Translations under genes and position numbers: made by a program
The notes under the pieces: generated by a model
Database searches by the model: none
What the model saw: the letters and a program-made list of their open reading frames with translations, nothing else
Told to the model about the DNA's origin: nothing
Origin: Flavobacteriales bacterium
GTDB taxonomy: Bacteria; Bacteroidota; Bacteroidia; Flavobacteriales_F; PHOS-HE28
Reading direction: 5' to 3'
Assembly: GCA_016705955.1 (NCBI GenBank)
Contig: JADJKO010000003.1
Location: forward strand, 248,001-312,000
Length of the DNA: 64,000 nt
Shown here: positions 32,052 through 40,632 of the stretch, in pieces
How positions within the stretch are numbered: position 1 is the stretch's first letter
Layout: each line of letters opens with the position of its first letter

Positions 32052-34694
32052 TTAGTCCTGACTGCCCCGGATCAATGTCACATGACCAACGCCCTCCACG
32101 GGCGGAAAGTAATGTCCTGCGGCCCGATAGGTGTACACGTACACGCCGGTCATGGCCTTGCCCGATCCATTCACACTGCCATCCCATGGGATGTTCACAT
32201 CCTGGGTGGTGAAGACCACCTCGCCCCAGCGGTCGAACACGGTCATCTGGAATTCCTCGATGTAATGCCCCACCGGTCCGAAGAACTGGTTGTGCGCATC
32301 GCCATCCGGGGTGAATGCGTTCGGGAAATAGATGTGCGCTGGTGGTTTGAGCAGGACGGAATCCGCGCCCAAGCAACCGTTGGGTGTGATGATCTTCAGC
32401 GTGACCCAATGCTCCTCGAGATCGAGGTAACTGTGGTAGACCTCATCCTGGCGGTAGCGGGTGCCATCACCCATGTCCCACACCCACGTCCGTGCGTAGG
32501 GCAAAGTGGCGGCTTCCAGGTACCAATCGTCCTGGCCCTTGTTCGTGACAACGATATCGGTGAACACATGCTCCACCTCGATCGTCATCTCGTCGGTCAG
32601 CGATTGACCGCACTGGTCCGTAACCGTCACGCGGTAGTCCGTGTCCTCATTCGGGGTCACCCAATACAAGGGGTCCGTCAAGCTATCCGGCATGTCCCAA
32701 AGGATATGGTAGTAGCCCGAACCACCGGCCACCATCGCATGGATCGTCGTGCTGTCCCCGGCGCAGAGGATCTTGTCCGAGGGCAGGTCCAGTTGGAAGG
32801 GCGCGTACACCGGTGTGAAGGTGGTAAGGGATGCGGAACCCACGGTATTGCACTGATCTTCCACCGTGATGGTGTAGGTCTGCGTGACCGGAACGCCCAC
32901 GGGCCACGTATATCCAGCGGTCAATGGGGTTCCATTCTGGTCGGTCCAACTCAGGAAATACACACCGTTCCCGCCTTGGATATCCACGACCTCCATCAGT
33001 GTGGAATCGCCGGGGCAGATCACCGTGACATCCCCGCTCGTGGTGATCTCAATAGGTGGCAGTGGCGTCGTACCCACCAGCACGCTGTCCTCGATCGCGG
33101 ATCCGCAACCGTCCGTCACGGTAACCGTGTAGTACAGTGGATCCCCGCTGGGTACGTTGATCACCGCCGTGTTGCCGATGTTCACGCCTCCGACCGTCCA
33201 CGTGTAGTTGAAGGTGTTATCCCCTCCCGAAACACTCACCACACCGATGGGCCCTGTGGCCAAGCAATCGATCAAGGTGGGTGGATCCACTTCCAAGGCA
33301 AGCGGTGGATAGACCGGTAGGGTCACGATGAAGTCCGATGACACGGGAATGATCCCGCAGATATCGCTCACCGTAACGGAGTAGGTCGTGGTGACGCTCG
33401 GGGACACGTTGATCGTCGGTGTGATCGCGCCTGTGCTCCACAAATAGGTGTACTGCCCCATTCCTCCGCTTACGGCTGGTGCCAGCACATGCGTCTGTCC
33501 GCAGATCCCGTTGATGTTATTGGAGAGCACGACCAAGGGCGGAGGGCTATCGATGTTGAAGGTGAAGATGGTCTGGATGTTCTGGCCCGAACACTCGATC
33601 AATTGGTCGATGGTGATCACGATGGTCTCCGGGCCGTCCGGGTCGACAGGAATGTTGAGCATGACGCTCGTGGTCTCCAAGCCCACAGGGAATATCAGTT
33701 GCGAAGGCAGGTTCGGTGAGTAGTCCACGCCAGCCGTGGCGGTACCCGAGATCACGATGTTCACGGTATCGACCACAGTGATGTCGCCCAATCGCGTGAA
33801 GATCAGCTCCACGGGATTGCATCCCTCCAGCATGGTATTACCCGTTACCCCAGCACCGCCTGCGAGGGTGGGAAGTACAGAGCCTGTGCTTGTGAAGCTG
33901 CCCGCCTCGAGGAAGACCGCGGAATCATAGCTGCTGTCCAAGGCATCTCCGATCGCCAATTTGATGTGGTATTGCTGACCGCAGACCACCAAGGCGAAGG
34001 CCTGGATCACCACCGTCATGCCATCATAGGCCACGGTGGTCCCTGCGGAATTGTTCACATAATAGGAAGGGTTCACCGCAGGGCAGCCCGGGTCGTTGGG
34101 ATCGTTGTTCAACCCATTGTTCACGTTGTTGATCGTGACCGGCACCGTGGTCCCTGGCACCAAGGCGATGTTCACCGCACCGCCGCTGTAAGGGCCTGCG
34201 AACCCGGGTCCGCTGAGGAAGAAGCCGAACGCATCATTGAACGAGCACACGAACTCGGGGTACTCCTCGCTCGCGAACACATAATTGAACTTCAGGGAAT
34301 CACCGGTGGGGATGAAGTCGAACTCCAACACGGCCATGTCATTGATCGTACCACCGGAAATGGATTCCAGATCCGCATCGGAACCGGTGCCATTGCTATC
34401 TCCACTGAAATCGCTTGCCGGGCCAGCTGCATTACCGACCGTACCGCTGGACAGGATCAAGCCGGCGGCCAATCCCAAGTTACTTGCGGTCGCGGTGAAC
34501 GAACCGCTGCCCACCTGGTTGGTCCCGGGGTTCAACACCCCATTGTAGCGTACGTTCGAAACCGTGACCCCGTTCCCCAGCAGGACATCCTGCACCAACT
34601 GGAGCGGGGTCTGCGTGGAATTGACGACCAGTTGGGCATTCAATAGGCCCGCCACCATAAAGGTGCTCAGTGCGGCTGCGTAGCGTGGGATCAT
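32052..34694 (-). CDS. second choice-of-anchor L surface protein with T9SS type B sorting domain
   Basis: 880 residues with the same plan as the 29814-32042 protein: signal peptide, choice-of-anchor L domain (TPLQLVQDVLLGNGVTVSNV; TGDSLKFNYVFASEEYPEFV; NDAFGFFLSGPG), more Ig/PKD-like repeats (for example GGMGQYTYLWSTGAITP and CLATGPIGVVSVSGGDNTF), a PKD-like TWVWDMGDGTRY segment, and the type B end YFPNAFTPDGDAHNQFFG / FDRWGEVVFTTQD. The shared N-terminal half and the diverged repeats point to tandem gene duplication followed by repeat gain or loss. Nine bp separate the genes, so one message is likely. Upstream is a TATTTTAC sequence about 25 nt before the start. Confidence 0.9.
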   Translation of the reverse strand: MIPRYAAALSTFMVAGLLNAQLVVNSTQTPLQLVQDVLLGNGVTVSNVRYNGVLNPGTNQVGSGSFTATASNLGLAAGLILSSGTVGNAAGPASDFSGDSNGTGSDADLESISGGTINDMAVLEFDFIPTGDSLKFNYVFASEEYPEFVCSFNDAFGFFLSGPGFAGPYSGGAVNIALVPGTTVPVTINNVNNGLNNDPNDPGCPAVNPSYYVNNSAGTTVAYDGMTVVIQAFALVVCGQQYHIKLAIGDALDSSYDSAVFLEAGSFTSTGSVLPTLAGGAGVTGNTMLEGCNPVELIFTRLGDITVVDTVNIVISGTATAGVDYSPNLPSQLIFPVGLETTSVMLNIPVDPDGPETIVITIDQLIECSGQNIQTIFTFNIDSPPPLVVLSNNINGICGQTHVLAPAVSGGMGQYTYLWSTGAITPTINVSPSVTTTYSVTVSDICGIIPVSSDFIVTLPVYPPLALEVDPPTLIDCLATGPIGVVSVSGGDNTFNYTWTVGGVNIGNTAVINVPSGDPLYYTVTVTDGCGSAIEDSVLVGTTPLPPIEITTSGDVTVICPGDSTLMEVVDIQGGNGVYFLSWTDQNGTPLTAGYTWPVGVPVTQTYTITVEDQCNTVGSASLTTFTPVYAPFQLDLPSDKILCAGDSTTIHAMVAGGSGYYHILWDMPDSLTDPLYWVTPNEDTDYRVTVTDQCGQSLTDEMTIEVEHVFTDIVVTNKGQDDWYLEAATLPYARTWVWDMGDGTRYRQDEVYHSYLDLEEHWVTLKIITPNGCLGADSVLLKPPAHIYFPNAFTPDGDAHNQFFGPVGHYIEEFQMTVFDRWGEVVFTTQDVNIPWDGSVNGSGKAMTGVYVYTYRAAGHYFPPVEGVGHVTLIRGSQD

Positions 34695-34784
34695 GGGTCA
34701 GGGACGAAAAGTGTTGTAAAATAAGCCTTCGGACCGGAATCTAGACCCCGGGGTTCCGTGAAAGGTTGCCCCGGGGCCCCCGCC

Positions 34785-34793
34785 TATCTTTCG
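34785..34793 (+). promoter_or_regulatory. possible -7 promoter box of the dipeptidase gene
   Basis: TATCTTTCG lies 21 nt upstream of the GTG start at 34815; it places the in-frame ATG at 34758 outside the message and so supports GTG. Confidence 0.4.
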
Positions 34794-34814
34794 CCACCCA
34801 GAAACAACCCATCC

Positions 34815-36194
34815 GTGCAGACGATCGACACCTACATCGACTCCAACAAAGAGCGATTCCTGAACGAACTGCTGGACCTGCTGCGCATACCCAGCGTGAG
34901 CGCCGACCCCAAGTACAAGGCGGATGTGGCGCGTTGTGCCGAGACCGTGAAACAACGTATGGTGGAGGCCGGGCTGGAAAAGGTAGAGGTGTGCTCGACG
35001 AAAGGTCATCCGATCGTGTATGGGGAGAAGATCGTGGATCCCGCCAAGCCGACCGTTCTGGTCTATGGCCATTACGATGTGCAACCGCCGGACCCCATGG
35101 AACTCTGGCACAGCGGACCCTTCGACCCGGTGGTGAAGGATGGAATGATCTACGCCCGGGGCAGTGCCGACGACAAGGGCCAGTTCTACATGCACTTCAA
35201 GGCCATCGAAACGATGATGAAGAGCGGCGGTCTGCCGTGCAATGTGAAAGTGATGATCGAGGGCGAGGAGGAAGTGGGCAGCAACAACCTCGGCGTCTTC
35301 GTTTCCGCGAACAAGGAACGCCTGAAGGCCGATGTGGTGCTGATCAGCGACACGGCCATGATCGCCAACGACGTTCCGAGCATCAACACAGGCTTGCGCG
35401 GCCTGAGCTATGTGGAAGTGGAAGTGACCGGTCCGAACCGGGACCTGCATAGCGGAGTCTATGGTGGCGCGGTCTCGAACCCGATCAACGCGCTGTGCGA
35501 GATGATCGCGAGCCTGCACGACAAGGACAGCCGGGTCACGATCCCTGGCTTCTATGAGGCGGTCGCCGAATTGAGCGCTGCCGAGCGGAAGGCGTTGGCC
35601 GAAGCGCCATTCAATGAGGAGGATTACAAGAAGGATCTGGGCATCAATGAGGTCCGTGGCGAGAAAGGCTATTCCACCGAGGAGCGTTCCAGCATCCGTC
35701 CAACTCTCGACGTGAACGGGATCTGGGGCGGATACATCGGCGAAGGCGCCAAGACTGTACTGCCCTCAAAAGCCTTCGCGAAGCTGAGTATGCGCTTGGT
35801 ACCGGACCAGAAGAGTGCCGACCTCACGAAGCTTTTCACCGATCACTTCATGAAGATCGCTCCACCCGGCGTAACGGTCGTGGTACGTCCGCACCACGGT
35901 GGTGAAGCTGCGGTGACACCCATTGACAGCCCGGCCTACCTCGCGGCCAGCAAAGCGATGGAGGAGACTTTTGGCAAGAAGCCGATCCCCACACGCGGTG
36001 GCGGAAGCATCCCTATCGTGGCCCTCTTCGAACAGGAACTCGGATTGAAGACCGTGCTCTTCGGGTTCGGCTTGGACTCGGACAACATCCACAGTCCGAA
36101 CGAGAAGTACGGCGTATTCAATTACTTCCAGGGGATCCGCACCATTCCGCGCTTCTTCGCCAACTACGCGGGGATGATGAACGGCAAGGGTTGA
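34815..36194 (+). CDS. M20-family dipeptidase / metallopeptidase
   Basis: 459 residues from GTG 34815 (MQTIDTYIDSNKERFLNELL), the usual N-terminus of this family. Metal ligands and catalytic residues are in VYGHYDVQPPDPMELW, ARGSADDKGQFYMHFKA (bridging Asp), IEGEEEVGSNN (catalytic Glu and metal Glu) and near the end DSDNIHSPNEKY (last His). A dimerisation lid domain fills residues about 200-330. It hydrolyses dipeptides or related amides in the cytoplasm with two zinc ions. A TATCTTTCG box 21 nt upstream supports the GTG start over the in-frame ATG at 34758. Confidence 0.9.
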   Translation: MQTIDTYIDSNKERFLNELLDLLRIPSVSADPKYKADVARCAETVKQRMVEAGLEKVEVCSTKGHPIVYGEKIVDPAKPTVLVYGHYDVQPPDPMELWHSGPFDPVVKDGMIYARGSADDKGQFYMHFKAIETMMKSGGLPCNVKVMIEGEEEVGSNNLGVFVSANKERLKADVVLISDTAMIANDVPSINTGLRGLSYVEVEVTGPNRDLHSGVYGGAVSNPINALCEMIASLHDKDSRVTIPGFYEAVAELSAAERKALAEAPFNEEDYKKDLGINEVRGEKGYSTEERSSIRPTLDVNGIWGGYIGEGAKTVLPSKAFAKLSMRLVPDQKSADLTKLFTDHFMKIAPPGVTVVVRPHHGGEAAVTPIDSPAYLAASKAMEETFGKKPIPTRGGGSIPIVALFEQELGLKTVLFGFGLDSDNIHSPNEKYGVFNYFQGIRTIPRFFANYAGMMNGKG

Positions 36195-36245
36195 CCCTTC
36201 GGCTGATCTTCGGCTGATCCCGGAGGATCGCCCAGTAAAGTAGCG

Positions 36246-36554
36246 CTAGGGGTGGTCCGGCTTCACGTACGTGAAGAGCTGTTCGATCCTCCAGCGCTGC
36301 ATGCAGATACAGGTCAAGGTCGTAACCGCCCATAGGTATTGTTGGTCCCGGGATCGGAAGATCCACCCCGTCGAGCTGTGGTGGTAGTGGACGATGCGCG
36401 CTGAAATGATGTGGCTACCTGCGCCCAATTCCACCAACGCATTGCTCACCACCCCTGTGGGACACTGCGCATCACTCAACCGCAGGTGCTTCACCACATG
36501 CACCACCACACCATTCGTTCGGCACGAATTCAGAAGACGCCTTGTGTGCTTCAT
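36246..36554 (-). pseudogene. relic of an IS4-type transposase C-terminus
   Basis: An open frame of 102 codons whose end reads CMQRWRIEQLFTYVK followed by PDHP and a stop. This fits the Y(2)R(3)E(6)K signature of IS4-family DDE transposases with Tyr replaced by Cys, and the preceding FRSRDQQYLWAVTTL resembles the strand before the catalytic Glu. The N-terminal two-thirds show no transposase similarity, and no terminal inverted repeats or second half are present. Most likely a decayed insertion-sequence fragment; a chance match cannot be excluded. Confidence 0.4.
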
Positions 36555-36616
36555 GCCCCCACTGGGTGGAACTGGTAGAGCCCTCCTGGGAGCATCGCCC
36601 CTACAACCGCCCCGCC

Positions 36617-36624
36617 TACCTTCG
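36617..36624 (+). promoter_or_regulatory. -7 promoter box of rbfA
   Basis: TACCTTCG followed by 7 nt and ATG 36632. It excludes the longer in-frame start at 36542. Confidence 0.5.
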
Positions 36625-36631
36625 CCGCGTC

Positions 36632-36970
36632 ATGGACAGCATCAGACAGAACAAGGTGAACAGCTTGCTGCAACGCGAACTCGCGGAGATCTTCCGGCAG
36701 GAAGCGCGCAACTTGCTTCCCGGCGGCATCATCACCGTGAGTGCCGTGCGCGTGAGTCCCGATCTCGGCTTGGCCAAGGTCTTCCTCAGCCTGTTCCCGG
36801 TGAAGGAAAAGGCCGCCACCATGGACATCATCAAGGACCAGACGCACCGACTGCGGGGCCAACTCGGAAGTCGCATCGGCAAGCAGATGCGTGTGGTGCC
36901 GGAACTCAACTTCTACCTCGATGATTCGTTGGATCGGGCCGAGGCCATCGACAAATTGCTGAAGGGCTAG
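36632..36970 (+). CDS. rbfA: ribosome-binding factor A
   Basis: 112 residues from ATG 36632 (MDSIRQNKVNSLLQRELAEI), the normal N-terminus and length. KH-like fold with GGIITVSAVRVSPDLGLAKV FLSLF, then LRGQLGSRIGKQMRVVPELN and FYLDDSLDRAEAIDKLL, all typical of RbfA. It binds the 30S subunit and helps mature the 5' end of 16S rRNA. The methyltransferase gene follows after 2 bp. Confidence 0.92.
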   Translation: MDSIRQNKVNSLLQRELAEIFRQEARNLLPGGIITVSAVRVSPDLGLAKVFLSLFPVKEKAATMDIIKDQTHRLRGQLGSRIGKQMRVVPELNFYLDDSLDRAEAIDKLLKG

Positions 36971-36972
36971 CG

Positions 36973-37842
36973 ATGCAATACGACCCGGTCAAACGCCGGT
37001 TGGGCGTCGTCTTCAACCGTACCCCTTTCCTGCGCAAATGCTTCTATGGGCTGCTTGATCTGCTGTTGCTGCGCGCCTGGCACATCCAGCGCGAACTGCG
37101 GAAGTGGTCCGCCGCGCGATCCTCCTCCGCACAGCCGAACAACCCCGGGTCAAGCCCGGGGCAGGCCGAGCAACCAACAACCAACACCCCCCTGCACATC
37201 TACGATGCCGGCGCTGGCTTCGGACAGTACAGCTATTGGTTGAGCAGCAAGTTGCCGAAGGCCACCATCACGGCCATCGACGTGAAGGACGAGCAGGTGG
37301 CGGATTGCAATGCGTTCTTCCAGAAGATCGGTCGGCCGCAAGTGAAGTTCGAAGTGGGCGATGTGACGAAATTCACCAAGCCCGACACGTTTGATCTTGT
37401 GGTGTGCGTGGACGTGATGGAGCACATTCTGGAGGACGAAGCCGCGCTGCGTTGTTACAGCACCTCGCTCAAGACCGGGGGCATGCTCATCATCAGCACG
37501 CCGAGCGATCAAGGCGGCAGTGATGTGCACGAGGAAGGTGAAGGCTCCTTCATCGAAGAGCACGTGCGCGACGGCTACAACATCGACGACATCAAGGCCA
37601 AGGCTTTGCGCAACGGCTTCAGCAAGGTGGAAGCGCGGTATAGCTATGGCGCACCGGGCAAGATCAGCTGGAAGCTAAGCATGAAGTGGCCGCTGATGAT
37701 GCTCCAGGCGAGCAAGCTCTTCTTTGTCGTGCTTCCGTTCTACTACCTCGTCGCCTACCCCATCGCCTTCCTGCTGAACATGGCCGACGTGCGGATGACG
37801 CACACGACCGGGACCGGGTTGATCGTGAAAGCGTGGAAGTGA
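36973..37842 (+). CDS. class I SAM-dependent methyltransferase with C-terminal membrane segment
   Basis: 289 residues. SAM-binding motif I is IYDAGAGFGQYSYWL near residue 78, motif II ITAIDVKDEQ, motif III CVDVMEHILEDEAAL, with a GGMLIISTPSD post-motif strand: a Methyltransf_11/25 type fold. A hydrophobic helix near residues 245-270 (LFFVVLPFYYLVAYPIAFLL) suggests membrane association. Between residues about 45 and 75 there is a low-complexity linker (SSSAQPNNPGSSPGQAEQP) created by a CCCGGG hairpin repeat inside the gene. Substrate unknown. Two bp after rbfA. Confidence 0.82.
   Translation: MQYDPVKRRLGVVFNRTPFLRKCFYGLLDLLLLRAWHIQRELRKWSAARSSSAQPNNPGSSPGQAEQPTTNTPLHIYDAGAGFGQYSYWLSSKLPKATITAIDVKDEQVADCNAFFQKIGRPQVKFEVGDVTKFTKPDTFDLVVCVDVMEHILEDEAALRCYSTSLKTGGMLIISTPSDQGGSDVHEEGEGSFIEEHVRDGYNIDDIKAKALRNGFSKVEARYSYGAPGKISWKLSMKWPLMMLQASKLFFVVLPFYYLVAYPIAFLLNMADVRMTHTTGTGLIVKAWK
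37143..37161. repeat. CCCCGGG-TCAAG-CCCGGGG hairpin inside the methyltransferase gene
   Basis: Perfect 7-bp arms with a 5-nt loop, encoding a Pro/Gly/Ser linker between the N-terminal helix and the SAM domain. Its arm sequence resembles the terminator after tRNA-Phe. It looks like a short palindromic repeat inserted in frame. Confidence 0.5.
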
Positions 37843-37855
37843 TCAATGCGATCCG

Positions 37856-39379
37856 ATGAACGGGCTACCGATCAATATCGATGATCTGCTGAAAGGACGC
37901 TCCGTGGAATGGGAGCGCTTGGAATTCAAAGAAGGGTGGAATCCGTTGGCCGTATTGCACACCGTATGCGCATTCGCCAATGACTTCCACAACATGGGTG
38001 GGGGCTACATCGTGTTGGGTGTTGAAGAAGCGAACGGCAGGCCGGTGCTTCCTCCGAAAGGGATCGACCCCGATCGGATCGATGACATTCAAAAGGAGTT
38101 GTACAACTTGGGATTCGCAGGATTGCAACCGAACTACCACCCTGTGGTCGTGCCGCACCAAGTGGGCGATGTCTGGATCCTGGTGATCTGGGTGCCCGGT
38201 GGCCAAAGCCGACCCTACAAGGCCAAGACAGGCTTGGGCAAGGAGCATCGCGAGTATGCCTATTTCATCCGCCAGAACAGCCGCACCGTGAAAGCGATTG
38301 GGCCTGCCGAGAATGAACTGATCGCTCTTGCGGCCAACGTACCCTTCGACGATCGCGTGAACCAGACAGCTCGCATCACGGATCTTGACAGCGGTCTTAT
38401 GCGCAAGTTCCTGAAGGAAGTGGGCAGTGATCTGATCCGTACCGCTGCGGATGCTGATACGCTCCAACTTGCACGGCACATGAAGTTGGTGGGAGGACAA
38501 TCGGAAGCGCCGTTCCCGCTGAATGTCGGCCTGCTCTTCTTCAACCCTGACCCGCAGGAGACATTCTTCCCCACGGTACGGATCGAAGTCGCTTGGTTCC
38601 CTGATGGCCCGGCAGGTGATACGTTCACGGAGAAGATCTTCACCGGCCCGCTGGACCGCATGTTGCGCGAATCATTGGACTACATCCAGCGCAACTACAT
38701 CAATGAAATGGTGATGAAACATGCGCAGATCGCCCAAGCCACGCGCTCCTGGAACTTCCCCTTCGCGGCATTGGAAGAAGCATTGGTGAACGCTGTATAC
38801 CACCGGAGTTACGAGGAGCGCGAACCGATCGAAGTGCGCATTACCCCGGATGAACTCACCATTCTCAGCTATCCGGGCCCTGACCGGTCCATCAATATGG
38901 AACAGCTTCGAGCTGGCCGAGCGGTGAGCCGCCGTTATCGCAACCGGCGCATCGGAGAGTTCCTCAAAGAGTTGGAATTGACGGAAGGCCGAGCCACGGG
39001 GATCCCCAAGATCATCCGGGCCATGAAAGAGAACGGTTCACCGGAGCCACTGTTCGAAACGGAAGATGAGCGGCTCTCGTTCCTGGTCAGATTACCCGTG
39101 CTCCAAGAGTCAGCTCCCCTGGACATAGGGACCAAGCTGGGACCAAGTCGGGACCAAGTGCTTACCATTCGTAATTGCCTGACACCCACACCGCTATTGG
39201 AATTGATGCGGCTGGTCGGTCGCACCAACAGGACCAAGTTCCGGGACCAAGTCGTTGCCCCATTGGTCCAAGCCGGTTTTGTGGAGATGACACTACCGGA
39301 GAAGCCCCGGAGCAGCAAACAGAAGTACCGGGCCACCAGCTTTGGGAAGGTGTGGCTGGAGCGTGTCGAACAGATCTGA
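37856..39379 (+). CDS. AlbA_2/Schlafen-domain ATP-binding protein (RecG-like C-terminal family)
   Basis: 507 residues. N-terminal AlbA_2 (Schlafen-type) domain, residues about 15-140: WERLEFKEGWNPLAVLHTVC, AFANDFHNMGGGYIVLGVEE and RPYKAKTGLG. A HATPase_c_4-like region at about 300-390: FPFAALEEALVNAVYHRSYE, then ITPDELTILSYPGPDRS and RRYRNRRIGEFLKELELTEGR. A C-terminal winged helix (LLELMRLVGRTNRTKFRDQV) may bind DNA. Such proteins are annotated as transcriptional regulators or putative helicases; some relatives appear in defence islands. It lies 13 bp after the methyltransferase, before a core permease gene, and may be an accessory insertion. Confidence 0.82.
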   Translation: MNGLPINIDDLLKGRSVEWERLEFKEGWNPLAVLHTVCAFANDFHNMGGGYIVLGVEEANGRPVLPPKGIDPDRIDDIQKELYNLGFAGLQPNYHPVVVPHQVGDVWILVIWVPGGQSRPYKAKTGLGKEHREYAYFIRQNSRTVKAIGPAENELIALAANVPFDDRVNQTARITDLDSGLMRKFLKEVGSDLIRTAADADTLQLARHMKLVGGQSEAPFPLNVGLLFFNPDPQETFFPTVRIEVAWFPDGPAGDTFTEKIFTGPLDRMLRESLDYIQRNYINEMVMKHAQIAQATRSWNFPFAALEEALVNAVYHRSYEEREPIEVRITPDELTILSYPGPDRSINMEQLRAGRAVSRRYRNRRIGEFLKELELTEGRATGIPKIIRAMKENGSPEPLFETEDERLSFLVRLPVLQESAPLDIGTKLGPSRDQVLTIRNCLTPTPLLELMRLVGRTNRTKFRDQVVAPLVQAGFVEMTLPEKPRSSKQKYRATSFGKVWLERVEQI

Positions 39380-39402
39380 AGTTACCACGTGAAGGCGCGT
39401 CC

Positions 39403-40632
39403 ATGAACCTCCCCCTCCTCGTTGCCCGCCGCTACCTGCTCGCCAAGCGCAGCACGAACGCGATCAACGTGATCACGGGGATCAGCATCGCGGTGATCGC
39501 CGTGGTGACCGGTGCGATGGTGGTGGTGCTCAGCGCGATGAACGGCATCGCCGAATTGGTGGACACCATCTACAGTCCGTTCGATCAGGACATCACCATC
39601 ACCGCAGCGGAAGGGAAGACGTTCGCGAAGGATAGTCTCGACCTCAGTGCGATCCTCGCGCGGCCTGATGTGGAGCAGGCGAGTTGGACCATTGAAGAGA
39701 ATGTCCTCTTGCGTTGCGGCGATCAACAAGCCGTGGCCACATTGAAAGGAGTGGAGCCGCAATACCTCGCCATGTCCAAGATGGGCAATTACATCTTCAG
39801 CGGGAAGAACACCCTTCAAACCCCCACAGGCCCTGCCGCGATCCTCGGCCTCGCCTTGAAAGCCGATCTCTCCGTTCCGCTGGATGACGGCGTGTTCCGC
39901 CCGCTGGAGATCAGCGCGCCGATCCGCGGCCGCAAGCTGAGCCGCTTCAAGCAGGATGCTTTTGAACAAACAGCCGTTGCCTTGGCGGGGACCTTCAGCA
40001 TGAACATGGAGTTCGATGCGCGCTATGCGGTGGTACCGCTGGACCTCGCCGCTGAATTGCTTCACTACGACAGTGCAGTGAGCGCTTTGGAGATCAAACT
40101 GCGACCGAAGATCGATGCCGACAAGAGTGCTGCCGCGATCCGAGTCCAGGTCGGCGATCGCTACCTCGTGCGCACACGCTACCAGAAGAACGCGCTGATG
40201 TACAGCACGAACGCCACGGAGAAATTCGTCGCCTTCATCGTCCTCGCCTTCATCGGTCTCATCGGTGCGTTCAATGTGATCGCCTCGCTCACCATGATGA
40301 TGATCGAGAAGAAGGAGGACATGCGCACGCTGATGAGCATGGGCGGGGACGCCTCGCTCGTACGCCGGATCTTCCTTTACGAAGGACTGCTGATCATCCT
40401 CACCGGCGCGGTGATCGGACTCGCTGGTGGTGTGGGCATCTGCTGGGCGCAGGAGCAATTCGGGTTGGTGGCGATGGCTGAAGCCATGGTGGACCACTTC
40501 CCCGTGGATGTGCTCTGGACCGATATCGTCGTGATCTTCTGCACCGTGCTCGCCATCGGCCTGCTGGCCACGTGGGTGCCGCTGCGGGCTTTGAGCCGTC
40601 GTTTCCTCTACGCGACCGCCGCGAGGGAGTAA
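39403..40632 (+). CDS. FtsX-like (LolC/LolE-type) ABC transporter permease
   Basis: 409 residues from ATG 39403; the open frame extends upstream through the previous gene and is not used. One N-terminal helix (AINVITGISIAVIAVVTGAMV), a large MacB-type periplasmic domain (residues about 45-265), then three C-terminal helices (FIVLAFIGLIGAFNVIASLT; GLLIILTGAVIGLAGGVGI; DIVVIFCTVLAIGLLATWV). The MMMIEKKEDMRTLMSMGG segment between helices is the FtsX coupling loop. Likely releases lipoproteins or acts as a related envelope exporter; the ATPase is not encoded here. The last 25 bp overlap the convergent dusB gene. Confidence 0.87.
   Translation: MNLPLLVARRYLLAKRSTNAINVITGISIAVIAVVTGAMVVVLSAMNGIAELVDTIYSPFDQDITITAAEGKTFAKDSLDLSAILARPDVEQASWTIEENVLLRCGDQQAVATLKGVEPQYLAMSKMGNYIFSGKNTLQTPTGPAAILGLALKADLSVPLDDGVFRPLEISAPIRGRKLSRFKQDAFEQTAVALAGTFSMNMEFDARYAVVPLDLAAELLHYDSAVSALEIKLRPKIDADKSAAAIRVQVGDRYLVRTRYQKNALMYSTNATEKFVAFIVLAFIGLIGAFNVIASLTMMMIEKKEDMRTLMSMGGDASLVRRIFLYEGLLIILTGAVIGLAGGVGICWAQEQFGLVAMAEAMVDHFPVDVLWTDIVVIFCTVLAIGLLATWVPLRALSRRFLYATAARE

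Larger units (their letters stand above)
36195..36631. other. 437-bp gap with a transposase relic and little else
   Basis: Starts with an 11-bp direct repeat (TTCGGCTGATC twice, near 36198-36220). The middle holds the minus-strand IS4-type relic described separately. The last 15 bp hold the rbfA promoter box. No complete gene was recognised. Confidence 0.5.

Noticed and set aside
34758..34814. ATG 34758 as the dipeptidase start
   Set aside because: Lies upstream of the likely promoter box and encodes a non-conserved extension; GTG 34815 matches the family start.
36198..36220. TTCGGCTGATC direct repeat after the dipeptidase gene as a target-site duplication
   Set aside because: The two copies are adjacent, with nothing between them, so they do not bracket an element.
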